From a bacterium (GTDB lineage: Bacteria > AUK180): a stretch of 12,223 nucleotides of DNA. Location of the stretch: the NCBI GenBank assembly GCA_021162505.1, contig JAGGYO010000264.1, forward strand, positions 1 to 12,223. The letters are read 5' to 3'. Below, piece by piece: positions 1 through 5,950 of this stretch (its first letter is position 1; each line of letters opens with the position of its first letter). The notes under the pieces are model-generated. The model saw only the letters and a list, made by a program, of their open reading frames with translations. It did not search any database and had not been told where the DNA came from. The translations under genes and the position numbers were made by a program.

Positions 1-2
1 AT

Positions 3-596
3 ACTAATGATACTTTTTTAATATACGATATAAAAAAAGATGAAATTGTCATTAATGTTGAGAATAAATATTTTGAAAAAATATTAGAAAATAAAATACA
101 TCTTTTAAATGTTGGCAACCTAAAATACAATATTCAAAAGAAAAAAGGCAAAATTCAGATAAAGATATTTCCAAGTTTTTTATGTAAAAAAATAACATTG
201 AAAATTAAATTAAATAAGAAGGAAGGGGTTTTTACACTAAAGAACGGAAAAGAAAATTTTTACTCAAAACAGAGAAATATAGATTTTTACCCCGGAGAAT
301 ATATTGTAAAAAAAGATAAAAAAAGACCTGTCATCAAAAGATATAATGGGGATATTTATGTAAAGGACAATAGTAAAATCAATTATAATAAGTGTTATGC
401 CAAGGTAAATGGTCAAATATTACATATTGAGAAAGATTTTAACATAAACTTCGAAGGGAAATTAGAGATTTACAGAAAGTTTAAGAAAAATAAAAAAATC
501 ACATTTTATCTTTACGATATTTTTGATAATAAAAGAAAATTTAAAGTTCGTTTTTATATGTTAAGCTTTCGCACAAATCCTTTTTCGAAACCCTGA
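3..596 (+). CDS. 3' part of a beta-rich, probably exported protein (5' end off window)
   Basis: The frame is open from base 3 to the TGA at 594-596, giving 197 visible residues, so the gene starts left of the window. The TTG at 198 is an internal Leu codon with no ribosome site. I do not recognise a family. The visible part is Lys/Ile/Asn-rich, without a membrane segment, and alternates short hydrophobic strands with charged turns. Its last ~90 residues have the layout of bacterial Ig-like modules: a KDNS stretch, then a V-N-G strand, then an FYLYDIFDNK strand resembling the common D-x-x-G-N closing motif. Such modules often form the C-terminal part of secreted or cell-surface enzymes, for example M23 peptidases; the catalytic part, if any, would be off the window. 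It converges on rlpA and overlaps its 3' end by 43 nt, so about 14 C-terminal codons lie antisense to rlpA. That a gene is present is fairly secure; the function is unknown. Confidence 0.6.
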   Translation, partial: TNDTFLIYDIKKDEIVINVENKYFEKILENKIHLLNVGNLKYNIQKKKGKIQIKIFPSFLCKKITLKIKLNKKEGVFTLKNGKENFYSKQRNIDFYPGEYIVKKDKKRPVIKRYNGDIYVKDNSKINYNKCYAKVNGQILHIEKDFNINFEGKLEIYRKFKKNKKITFYLYDIFDNKRKFKVRFYMLSFRTNPFSKP

Positions 597-1270
597 TCAA
601 TAAGTTTTTCCTGAAATTTTTCACATCTATTACTTGATGGATATGGCCCAATATATAATTTATAAACATCCTTTATATTTCTAATAAAAGCGGGGAAATG
701 ACCTTTTACAAGTTTTTTCTGGAGCTTTATTGCCCTTTGAAGATCGGAGAAGGCGCCCATCTGTATTACAAAATATGGCGGTATCTTTTCCGGTAATGCT
801 ATTACTTTTAATTTTACATGAGCAAGACCCTTGCTTATAACATCCAATTTTTTTGCCGCCTTTTTTGAAAGATCAACTATCCTGCCGTAAACATAGGGTC
901 CTCTATCTTCAACTTCCACAATAATAGATCGATCGTTATCAATATTGGTTATTTTTACCTTTGTACCCATTGGCAGGAATTTATGCGCACAGCTCAATTT
1001 ATTCATATTGTATTTTTTCCCTGATGCTGTCCATTTGCCATGAAAGTTCGGGCCATACCACGATGCCGTACCTTCCTCCTTGAATCCCTTTTTTATGGTA
1101 AAATCCTTTGCTAATGAAGTTTCTGATATTTTTTGATGCTTTAGATCATCTTTTTTTACAGCTTTTTTTACGGGCTCTTTTATAGGATCATCCTCCAATA
1201 CATAACTTTTACCGCAAGAAAAGAATAAAACTACTATTGCCAATAAAATTATTGTTCTTTTAATATCCAT
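554..1270 (-). CDS. rlpA: RlpA-like septal lipoprotein (DPBB + SPOR)
   Basis: 238 residues. A lipoprotein signal (hydrophobic residues 6-18, then FFSC with Cys19) predicts lipid anchoring, probably in the outer membrane. A charged linker leads to a double-psi beta-barrel at about 66-157 with the RlpA signatures GTASWYG, FHGKWTASG, AHKFLPMGT and EDRGPYVYGRIVDLS. A SPOR domain follows at about 166-235 (YFVIQMGAFSD ... YKLYIGPY), the module that binds glycan strands stripped of stem peptides at division sites. RlpA of Pseudomonas aeruginosa is a lytic transglycosylase; by alignment from memory its His/Asp pair corresponds to His96 and Asp122 here, both present, but acidic residues usual in the GExYD stretch are replaced (GKKYN, 84-88), so activity is uncertain. 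The ATG has a GGAGG at 1278-1282, 7 nt upstream. It is the last gene of the LPS operon and overlaps gmhB by 22 nt. No clear terminator follows. Confidence 0.92.
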   Translation of the reverse strand: MDIKRTIILLAIVVLFFSCGKSYVLEDDPIKEPVKKAVKKDDLKHQKISETSLAKDFTIKKGFKEEGTASWYGPNFHGKWTASGKKYNMNKLSCAHKFLPMGTKVKITNIDNDRSIIVEVEDRGPYVYGRIVDLSKKAAKKLDVISKGLAHVKLKVIALPEKIPPYFVIQMGAFSDLQRAIKLQKKLVKGHFPAFIRNIKDVYKLYIGPYPSSNRCEKFQEKLIDQGFEKGFVRKLNI

Positions 1271-1818
1271 TTGACCGCCTCCAAAACATTCTCGGCAATA
1301 TGATCAGGTTCTATCTCCCAATTACCCCTTTGAAATTCCCATTCGCCTTTGCCATAACCCGTTAATACTAAAACAGACCTCATCCCATTTTTCCTGGCGA
1401 ATAGGATATCTTTATACCTATCTCCGATCATAAAGGAGTTTTTCATATCAATATCAAGTATCCTTTGAGCTATTTTCAGCATTCCATTTTTCGGTTTTCT
1501 GCACTCATGATCCTTTCTGTATTTTTCGATCTTTGCATCAGGCAAATATGGGCAATAGAGGGTCAGATCAAAATGAGCATTGTTTTTTTCGAATTCCTCT
1601 ATCATTTTCCTATGCGTCAAAAACATAATATTTTCATCAAAATAACCTCTTGCAAGTCCCGCTTGATTAGAAATAAGAATACTATAAAATTCCTTTTTGT
1701 TTAACAATTTAACTGCTTTTTTTGCCTCTTTAAAGATCTTTAATCTATCGGGATGATTAATATATCCCATTTCCTCATTTATTGTGCCATCTCTATCTAA
1801 AAATACCGCTGGTTTCAT
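1249..1818 (-). CDS. gmhB: D-glycero-D-manno-heptose 1,7-bisphosphate 7-phosphatase (HAD IIIA)
   Basis: Removes the 7-phosphate of heptose 1,7-bisphosphate in the cytoplasmic route to ADP-heptose for LPS core. The 189-residue protein begins MKPAVFLDRDGTINEE: Asp8 and Asp10 are the HAD nucleophile and acid/base. SNQAGLARGYF (50-60) is motif II, CRKPKNGM (106-113) holds the motif III lysine, and IGDRYKD (131-137) is motif IV. The loop that binds structural zinc in E. coli GmhB (Cys, His, Cys, Cys) reads Cys89, Tyr91, His104, Cys106, so the site is altered. An upstream in-frame start at 1851 would add 11 residues, but the ATG at 1816-1818 has a perfect GGAGG 6 nt upstream and fits the family N terminus. 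It overlaps the end of the heptosyltransferase gene by 26 nt. The histidinol-phosphatase relative (HisB N-terminal) is an alternative, but the LPS context favours GmhB. Confidence 0.9.
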   Translation of the reverse strand: MKPAVFLDRDGTINEEMGYINHPDRLKIFKEAKKAVKLLNKKEFYSILISNQAGLARGYFDENIMFLTHRKMIEEFEKNNAHFDLTLYCPYLPDAKIEKYRKDHECRKPKNGMLKIAQRILDIDMKNSFMIGDRYKDILFARKNGMRSVLVLTGYGKGEWEFQRGNWEIEPDHIAENVLEAVKWILKEQ

Positions 1819-2785
1819 TATTATCCTCCATGATCTTATTATAAACCTCATTCACCTCAATATCCATTAAACATCCGTAATGTCCGAATTTACATGTTCT
1901 TTTAAAGCATGGGGAGCATTCCCTTTTGGAATAGAAAATACTGCTATTGAAAAGCGGACCCGTCCACAGAGGTGAAGTGGAACCGAATACCCCATAGGTC
2001 TTTGTACCGGTCAAATATGAAATATGCATTAACCCCGAATCATTGGTAAGGGTAAAAAGTCCGTTATATAAAATATTAATTACATCTTTTAATGTTGTTT
2101 TTCCGGAAAGATTTAAAAAGATATTATCATCGATATTTCCTTTAATAAATTCGTTTTCCTTTTCCGTACCGAGTATTACAGGTTTGATCTTTAATTTTTC
2201 CCAAAGATCCATAGCTAATATTTTATAATTTTCAAAACTCCAGCGTTTTGCAGGGCCGTATGCAGCACCGGGAACAATAATAAAATAATTGTTTCTCTCA
2301 ATCCCGAATTTGCTAATAACATTATCATCAAATTTAAAAAAAGGTAATTTAAAACTATCTTTTACATTAATATAATTTAATAATTTTAAAAATGATCTGG
2401 TCAGATGGTGCTTTCTGAACCACTTTGCCTTTGTATCTATACCCTTTTTTATAAAGATCTTATTTTCCGGAGAATAGAGACCGTAAATATTTTTTATCCC
2501 TTTTAAAACAAAGGGGAAAGTAGCGGGAAATGTAGGCGTTAGAATAAATGCAATATCAATATTTTTTGGTAATGATCTTTTATTTTTCATAAAGGAATAT
2601 TTTTTATATTCCGGAATAAGAATAATTTTACTGCTCTGAATAAGATTTTCAAATAAGCCGTTCAGATGGGGTCTAATATAAATATATACCTTTTCAATTT
2701 TTTGGGAATTTACCAATGAATAAATAAAGGGCAATGACATACAGGCATCACCGATCCAATTGGGGGCTCTAACTATTACATTCAT
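1793..2785 (-). CDS. waaF: ADP-heptose:LPS heptosyltransferase (GT9, WaaF-like)
   Basis: Transfers heptose from ADP-heptose to the LPS inner core on the cytoplasmic face of the inner membrane. The 330-residue length is typical of GT9. The N-terminal RAPNWIGDACMSLP (6-19) is close to the WaaF signature APNWIGDxVM, with Asp13 as the expected catalytic base. The C-terminal Rossmann half has VPGAAYGPAKRW (171-182), TNDSGLMH (247-254) and FGSTSPLWTGP (267-277) for nucleotide-sugar binding. The end has four cysteines (290, 293, 298, 305) in a CSPCFKRTCKFGHYGC layout seen in many heptosyltransferase II proteins; a metal site is possible but not shown. The ATG lacks a good ribosome site and overlaps the previous gene by 17 nt, so translational coupling is likely. 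The GT9 call is very secure; the heptosyltransferase II assignment rests on motif resemblance. Confidence 0.88.
   Translation of the reverse strand: MNVIVRAPNWIGDACMSLPFIYSLVNSQKIEKVYIYIRPHLNGLFENLIQSSKIILIPEYKKYSFMKNKRSLPKNIDIAFILTPTFPATFPFVLKGIKNIYGLYSPENKIFIKKGIDTKAKWFRKHHLTRSFLKLLNYINVKDSFKLPFFKFDDNVISKFGIERNNYFIIVPGAAYGPAKRWSFENYKILAMDLWEKLKIKPVILGTEKENEFIKGNIDDNIFLNLSGKTTLKDVINILYNGLFTLTNDSGLMHISYLTGTKTYGVFGSTSPLWTGPLFNSSIFYSKRECSPCFKRTCKFGHYGCLMDIEVNEVYNKIMEDNNETSGIFR
1825..1829 (-). promoter_or_regulatory. Ribosome binding site that sets the gmhB start
   Basis: GGAGG on the minus strand, 6 nt before the ATG at 1816-1818. It selects this start over an in-frame one at 1851 that lacks such a site, and it lies just upstream of the waaF stop codon within the overlap. 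Confidence 0.75.
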
Positions 2786-3680
2786 CTTTTATTGATTCCC
2801 AAATCCTCATAGGGCTGATTGAGTTCATACATTTAAAATGTCTTTTAGGACATTTTTTCTTCCCGATCCTTGTGCAAGGTCTGCATTTTAGATCTTCTTC
2901 AATGATCTTATGAGGCATATTATAAGGAGAAACAAAACCCAGCTGGGGCGTCGTCGAGCCGAACACGGCATAGGTCTTTATTCCCAACCCCAGTCCAATA
3001 TGCATCCATAAGCTGTCAACAGTAACGATAAATTTAGAATCTTTTATAATAGCTGCGCCTTCATCAATAGGGTATTTTTCGGAAAGGTCAATAAAACGAG
3101 GATTTATTATTGAGGTTTTATTTTTACCAATAAAAGCAATATTAAAATCTGTGTTTTTCATCAAAATATCTATTAATTCATCGATAAATGGATATGACTT
3201 TGTGAACCATTTTGAGCTTAATGCCATGGTTATAAATGGTTTTTCTATTTTTATTTTATTCTGCTTTGCGGGGAAAAATCTTAATTTATTCAATATTAAT
3301 TTTTTCTCAATTGCATTTTCCACGGCTTCTCTGTAACGCGTAATAACATTAGGAAAATCAGGTTTTTTATGGAAGCCGACATAGAACATTCTTTTCACAT
3401 AATATTTTTTTACACTTGAAAATTTATGTGCCTTGATCATCCGTATCAATCTTCCGGACAATGGATTTTTTTGCAGATCGACCAATATATCAGTATTGTG
3501 TTCTTTTAAGTTCTTTGTAAAGATCACATTGTCAAGATACGGGTTATTTTTTATAAGGGGGTAATATTGTTCCTTTGTTATCAAAGTAGTGTGGAAACCC
3601 TCTTTTTTCAATGCCTCAAATATTGGTTCGGTAAGTACGATATCACCATGGGATGATGTTCTAATTATTGTAATATCCAA
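2769..3680 (-). CDS. Glycosyltransferase family 9 protein (second LPS heptosyltransferase)
   Basis: 303 residues with the GT9 architecture: N-terminal RTSSHGDIVLTEP (7-19) with Asp13 as the likely catalytic base, a lysine-rich middle, then VTVDSLWMHIGLGLGIKTYAVFGSTTP (about 219-245), the ADP-sugar-binding half. VDSLWMH replaces the usual TDSGxMH of the neighbouring WaaF-like protein. A C-terminal cysteine cluster (266, 269, 277, 284) parallels that of the next gene, suggesting an old duplication within the family. It may be heptosyltransferase I (WaaC-like) or a branch heptosyltransferase; sequence alone does not decide. The start is TTG at 3678-3680: an AAGGA lies 6 nt upstream, the frame is closed by a TAA just before, and no other start precedes the family motif. 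It overlaps lpxK by 20 nt and the next gene by 17 nt. Confidence 0.85.
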   Translation of the reverse strand: MDITIIRTSSHGDIVLTEPIFEALKKEGFHTTLITKEQYYPLIKNNPYLDNVIFTKNLKEHNTDILVDLQKNPLSGRLIRMIKAHKFSSVKKYYVKRMFYVGFHKKPDFPNVITRYREAVENAIEKKLILNKLRFFPAKQNKIKIEKPFITMALSSKWFTKSYPFIDELIDILMKNTDFNIAFIGKNKTSIINPRFIDLSEKYPIDEGAAIIKDSKFIVTVDSLWMHIGLGLGIKTYAVFGSTTPQLGFVSPYNMPHKIIEEDLKCRPCTRIGKKKCPKRHFKCMNSISPMRIWESIKDECNS

Positions 3681-4620
3681 GCTTTTTCCTTATTAATTGT
3701 AAAAATTCTAACTCATTATCTATATTGACCCTTATTTTTATGAAATAAATATTCTCTTTTTCAAAATTCTCTATCTTAACAAAATCCTTTTCTGTTGTTA
3801 GGATAGGTTTATCCTTTGGTAATTTTTTCAAATCAGTATTTTTATATTTATAATGGTCCGGGAAAATATAGCTCTTTTTAATTTTCAAATTCAATTCCTT
3901 TACAGTATTTATAAATGAGTTAGGGTTACCGATAGATGAAAGTGTATAGACCTCTTTATCATTAATATCGATCTTTTCTCCTTTCATATTGAAGATCCCT
4001 TTAACCTCATAAGTAAAATGGAACTTTGGCATGTCTAATTTGTCTAATCTATAAATATTTCTATTCCCTTTTATTAATATAATATCCATTTTTTTTAACA
4101 CCCAAGGTGGTTCTCTCAGAATTCCTGCCGGAATTAAAAAATAGTTGCCAAAAGGACAGTTCGAATCCAATAGGCAGATCTTTATTGTCGGATCCAATGG
4201 GAAATATTGCAGACCGTCATCAAAAATAAGTACGCGATTTTTAAGTATTTTTTCATTTTCTGCTATCTCCTTTAAACGATCCTTACCGCAAATAATAGGA
4301 GTATCACAATTTTTTAAATACATATTAACTTCATCAGATAATTTCTCTTTATGTTTTAATTGAGCAAAACCGGAAAATTTGCTTCCGTATCCTCTTGTAA
4401 TAATAGCTGTTTGGGAGATCTTCTCGGTAAGATACATAACAATGGGAGATTTTCCTGTGCCTCCGGCAACAATATTTCCAACCACAATGGAATAGATAAT
4501 ATCTTTCCTTTTATTTAATGACTTTTTTATTAAAAACCCCAAATAATAAATTACACTAAGAGGGAACAAAATGATACCGTATATGTATTTTAATAGGCTT
4601 TTGCTGCAAAAATATCTCAT
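3661..4620 (-). CDS. lpxK: Tetraacyldisaccharide 4'-kinase
   Basis: Phosphorylates the 4' position of the lipid A disaccharide on the inner face of the inner membrane, the sixth step of the Raetz pathway. At 319 residues it has the full family layout: a hydrophobic N-terminal anchor (about 10-31), the P-loop GNIVAGGTGKSP (48-59), RGYGSK (76-81), SDE (95-97, the Asp probably corresponding to catalytic Asp99 of the Aquifex enzyme), IFDDGLQYF (132-140), IPAGILREP (163-171), FPDHYKY (253-259, His256 probably corresponding to the Aquifex catalytic His261) and TTEKDFVKI (275-283). It is the first gene of the minus-strand envelope operon and diverges from the plus-strand membrane protein across the repeat island. 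No normal ribosome site precedes the ATG; an extended -10 box ends only 5 nt upstream, which suggests a leaderless transcript. Confidence 0.95.
   Translation of the reverse strand: MRYFCSKSLLKYIYGIILFPLSVIYYLGFLIKKSLNKRKDIIYSIVVGNIVAGGTGKSPIVMYLTEKISQTAIITRGYGSKFSGFAQLKHKEKLSDEVNMYLKNCDTPIICGKDRLKEIAENEKILKNRVLIFDDGLQYFPLDPTIKICLLDSNCPFGNYFLIPAGILREPPWVLKKMDIILIKGNRNIYRLDKLDMPKFHFTYEVKGIFNMKGEKIDINDKEVYTLSSIGNPNSFINTVKELNLKIKKSYIFPDHYKYKNTDLKKLPKDKPILTTEKDFVKIENFEKENIYFIKIRVNIDNELEFLQLIRKKLGYYNN
3687..3691 (-). promoter_or_regulatory. Ribosome binding site supporting a TTG start
   Basis: AAGGA on the minus strand, 6 nt before TTG at 3678-3680. No ATG or GTG is available between the upstream in-frame TAA and the GT9 N-terminal motif, so TTG is the supported start. 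Confidence 0.7.
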
Positions 4621-4625
4621 ACCCT

Positions 4626-4634
4626 ATTATATCA
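4626..4634 (-). promoter_or_regulatory. Extended -10 promoter of the lpxK operon
   Basis: On the minus strand the sequence reads TGATATAAT, a perfect extended -10 box (TGnTATAAT). It ends 5 nt before the lpxK ATG at 4620, so transcription would start at or within one base of the start codon. The -35 region is only T-rich, which an extended -10 can tolerate. AT-rich sequence makes chance matches common; the match to the full nine positions raises confidence. Confidence 0.5.
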
Positions 4635-4666
4635 AAAAAAAGAAAATTTAAAAAGCAATATAATAA

Positions 4667-4722
4667 CCACGGAGCACGCCTGTCTGCGTACGGACACGCA
4701 CAGGCAGGCAGAGCACCCAGAG
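4667..4722 (+). repeat. Host repeat A (CACnnAGAG units) interrupted by a 30-nt palindromic insert
   Basis: The outer sequence reads CCACGGAG, CACGC, then AGAGCACCCAGAG. The middle 30 bases (4680-4709) are GC-rich with imperfect dyad symmetry. Removing them rebuilds a tandem 9-mer, CACGCAGAG next to CACCCAGAG, which is strong internal evidence for an insertion into a pre-existing repeat. Dispersed CACnnAGAG-type repeats are familiar to me from intergenic regions of many bacterial genomes. GC content is far above the surroundings. Confidence 0.7.
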
Positions 4723-4763
4723 TGAAAAAAAGGAAAGAACAATATAATTTATTTAAATGCTGG

Positions 4764-4783
4764 ATTCCTGCCTTCGCAGGAAT
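4764..4783. repeat. Dispersed palindromic repeat, 8-bp stem
   Basis: ATTCCTGC and GCAGGAAT form a perfect 8-bp hairpin around a CTTC loop, within TGGATTCC...GGAATGACA. This belongs to a widely seen class of dispersed repeats whose translation gives FLRRQESS in spurious protein predictions, as it does here on the minus strand. Confidence 0.7.
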
Positions 4784-4838
4784 GACAGGGAAAGAATGAG
4801 ATTCCTACGCCCAGCGCCAATAATGGTGTTGTGGTTTA

Positions 4839-4863
4839 TCCAGCACTTTGAAAAGGTGCTGGA
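4839..4863. repeat. Palindrome with 8-bp stem and 9-nt loop
   Basis: TCCAGCAC (4839-4846) pairs with GTGCTGGA (4856-4863); the T- and A-rich loop could extend the stem with a bulge. On the minus strand it follows GTGTCATTCAGAG, a start typical of another dispersed repeat class. Too internal, and without a T-run, to be a convincing terminator for a neighbouring gene. Confidence 0.55.
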
Positions 4864-4889
4864 CTCTGAATGACACGCCAAATGTATTT

Positions 4890-4948
4890 CTCTGCTATCT
4901 TTGCCTACCTGTGCGTCTCCGCACGCAGACAGGCGACTCTGCGGTGAA
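4890..4948 (-). repeat. Host repeat B, inverted relative to A, with the same 30-nt insert
   Basis: Read on the minus strand the flanks are TTCACCGCAGAGTCGC and AAAGATAGCAGAG, related to the CACnnAGAG units of copy A. The insert at 4905-4934 matches the insert at 4680-4709 (reverse complement) with three differences in the 28-nt core. It sits after CGC and before ARAG in both copies and in the same orientation relative to the host. The repeat also forms the spurious upstream extension of the GGDEF-like gene. Confidence 0.7.
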
Positions 4949-5009
4949 TATCGGTTTGACCGGACTCTTTTTCTGAAAGCGCAAAGTTGCAAACTAACCC
5001 TAATATTAT

Positions 5010-5038
5010 TTGAAAAAAAAGGAGAAATAATATACAAT
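5010..5038 (+). promoter_or_regulatory. Sigma70-type promoter of the GGDEF-like gene
   Basis: TTGAAA at 5010-5015 and TACAAT at 5033-5038 are separated by exactly 17 nt. The -10 box ends 6 nt before the ATG at 5045, so the predicted start site is the A of the ATG. An AAGGAG at 5019-5024 falls inside the spacer and is about 20 nt from the ATG, too far to act as a normal ribosome site for it. Confidence 0.5.
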
Positions 5039-5044
5039 ACAGGT

Positions 5045-5626
5045 ATGAAAAAATTAGGTACAATAAATATTATTTTAGGTATGATTATTTTAGTATTTTT
5101 AAAATTGAAAAAATATGATTTTTTATTTTATACCGTACTTTTACTTTTTATTATTAATATCATTTTCCTTTTCATTAAACCCAAGAAAATAGAAGAAATA
5201 AAATGTCGGCTGATGAATTGGGATTATTTTATTAAGAACTTTGATACCTTGGATGTTGGTGAAGCGGGATTCGTTTTTATCAAATTATACGGCATTGATC
5301 AGTATATCCAAAAATACGGGGAGACGGGTTTCAATGACTACTTTCATTATGTGGTAAAATTTTTATCTAAAACATTACGGGAACAAGATATTAGTGTAAA
5401 GATTAATAATGATAAGGTCCTATTGGTTTTGAAAAATATTCCTCTTTCTATTTTTACGGAAAGAGTAAAGCATATATATTACTCTGTTAATAATAATACG
5501 GTCTTTAAGTACAAATTCTTTTTAAAGGGATTGGAAAATCCTCAATTGGAAGAAATATTCGATCTTGATGCAGAGGTAGAAAAAATATCCCAGGTAAAAA
5601 GGGATAACGATCTAATAATTCTCTAA
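5045..5626 (+). CDS. Two-helix membrane protein with a degenerate GGDEF-like domain
   Basis: 193 residues from the ATG at 5045. Two hydrophobic helices (about 5-20 and 26-45) joined by a short Lys-rich turn form an N-terminal hairpin, so the rest should be cytoplasmic. Residues about 73-165 follow the order of a GGDEF domain: a first strand with a GIDQYIQKYGE stretch (83-93) where active cyclases have DxFKxINDxxGH, a helix ending LREQD (111-115) where they have RxxD, then INNDKVLLVL (120-129) where the GGDEF signature would be. The catalytic GG(D/E)EF is therefore lost and I infer no cyclase activity; a binding or scaffold role is possible. The open frame extends upstream to 4901, but that part is repeat DNA and no ribosome site supports it. 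A -35/-10 pair sits directly against the ATG. The gene ends 15 nt inside the convergent gene at 5612. The GGDEF assignment is by pattern only. Confidence 0.7.
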   Translation: MKKLGTINIILGMIILVFLKLKKYDFLFYTVLLLFIINIIFLFIKPKKIEEIKCRLMNWDYFIKNFDTLDVGEAGFVFIKLYGIDQYIQKYGETGFNDYFHYVVKFLSKTLREQDISVKINNDKVLLVLKNIPLSIFTERVKHIYYSVNNNTVFKYKFFLKGLENPQLEEIFDLDAEVEKISQVKRDNDLIIL

Positions 5627-5950
5627 ATCCTTCATACTCTTACTTAAAAGATCATTTCCGTTATCATCATCAGAAAAGTCGAAGAATTCACCATAAACCT
5701 TCACAAATTCATCTTCCAATGAGATCGTATTCTCATTTTTTGCAGTAACGGTGCTGGTTTTATTATTATTCTTGGGAATAATGAACAATAGGTTCAATAG
5801 GAGTATAACCACGGCAAATGAAATAGCCATCACGCCAAAGAAACTTGTGCGTTTTGCCTTCTTACTTTCATAGTTCACGATCTTTTCAAGCGTGGTCAAA
5901 TAGATCTTTGCCTTCGTATTTTCATCAAATTTAATATTTTTATATTGCAT
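5612..5950 (-). CDS. Small single-span membrane protein, candidate anti-sigma factor
   Basis: 112 residues: a ~36-residue charged N-terminal part (predicted cytoplasmic, since KKAKR precedes the helix), one hydrophobic helix at about 37-58 (FFGVMAISFAVVILLLNLLF), and a ~54-residue extracytoplasmic tail rich in Asn, Asp and Glu. No sequence family is recognised. The position argues for a role: its start overlaps the end of the ECF sigma gene by 11 nt, and it has a very strong ribosome site (AAGGAGGT at 5956-5963), as expected when an inhibitor is made together with its sigma factor. It lacks the HxxxCxxC zinc anti-sigma motif, and the N-terminal part is much shorter than the usual anti-sigma domain of about 70-100 residues. 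It could instead be an unrelated small envelope protein. It is convergent with the GGDEF-like gene, overlapping by 15 nt. Confidence 0.75.
   Translation of the reverse strand: MQYKNIKFDENTKAKIYLTTLEKIVNYESKKAKRTSFFGVMAISFAVVILLLNLLFIIPKNNNKTSTVTAKNENTISLEDEFVKVYGEFFDFSDDDNGNDLLSKSMKDLENY

Larger units (their letters stand above)
4621..5044. other. Intergenic repeat island between divergent genes
   Basis: The only stretch above 300 bases without a supported gene. From left to right it holds the lpxK promoter, host repeat A with its insert, an A-rich spacer, two further palindromes, inverted host repeat B with its insert, and the promoter of the plus-strand gene. Repeats A and B face each other as imperfect inverted repeats about 170 bases apart. 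No transposase, no tRNA and no obvious ncRNA is seen. Both outward promoters lie outside the repeats. Confidence 0.7.

Noticed and set aside
198..200. TTG as the start of the left-edge gene
   Set aside because: The frame is open from base 3 with the same composition and strand pattern, and no ribosome site precedes the TTG, so the gene begins outside the window.
567..590. Possible bidirectional terminator in the convergent overlap
   Set aside because: TTTCG/CGAAA gives only a 5-bp stem with a large loop, too weak to support.
4667..4948. CRISPR array
   Set aside because: The repeated units are two inverted, divergent copies with different neighbours, without regular spacing or multiple spacers.
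4753..5037. 94-residue minus-strand open frame across the repeat island
   Set aside because: It is translated repeat DNA: it ends in FLRRQESSI, typical of spurious predictions from the TGGATTCCTGCC repeat class, and it has no ribosome site or protein-like composition.
4901..5044. 48-residue upstream extension of the GGDEF-like gene
   Set aside because: This stretch is host repeat B plus promoter DNA. The -35/-10 pair lies inside it, immediately before the ATG at 5045, and the extension is not protein-like.
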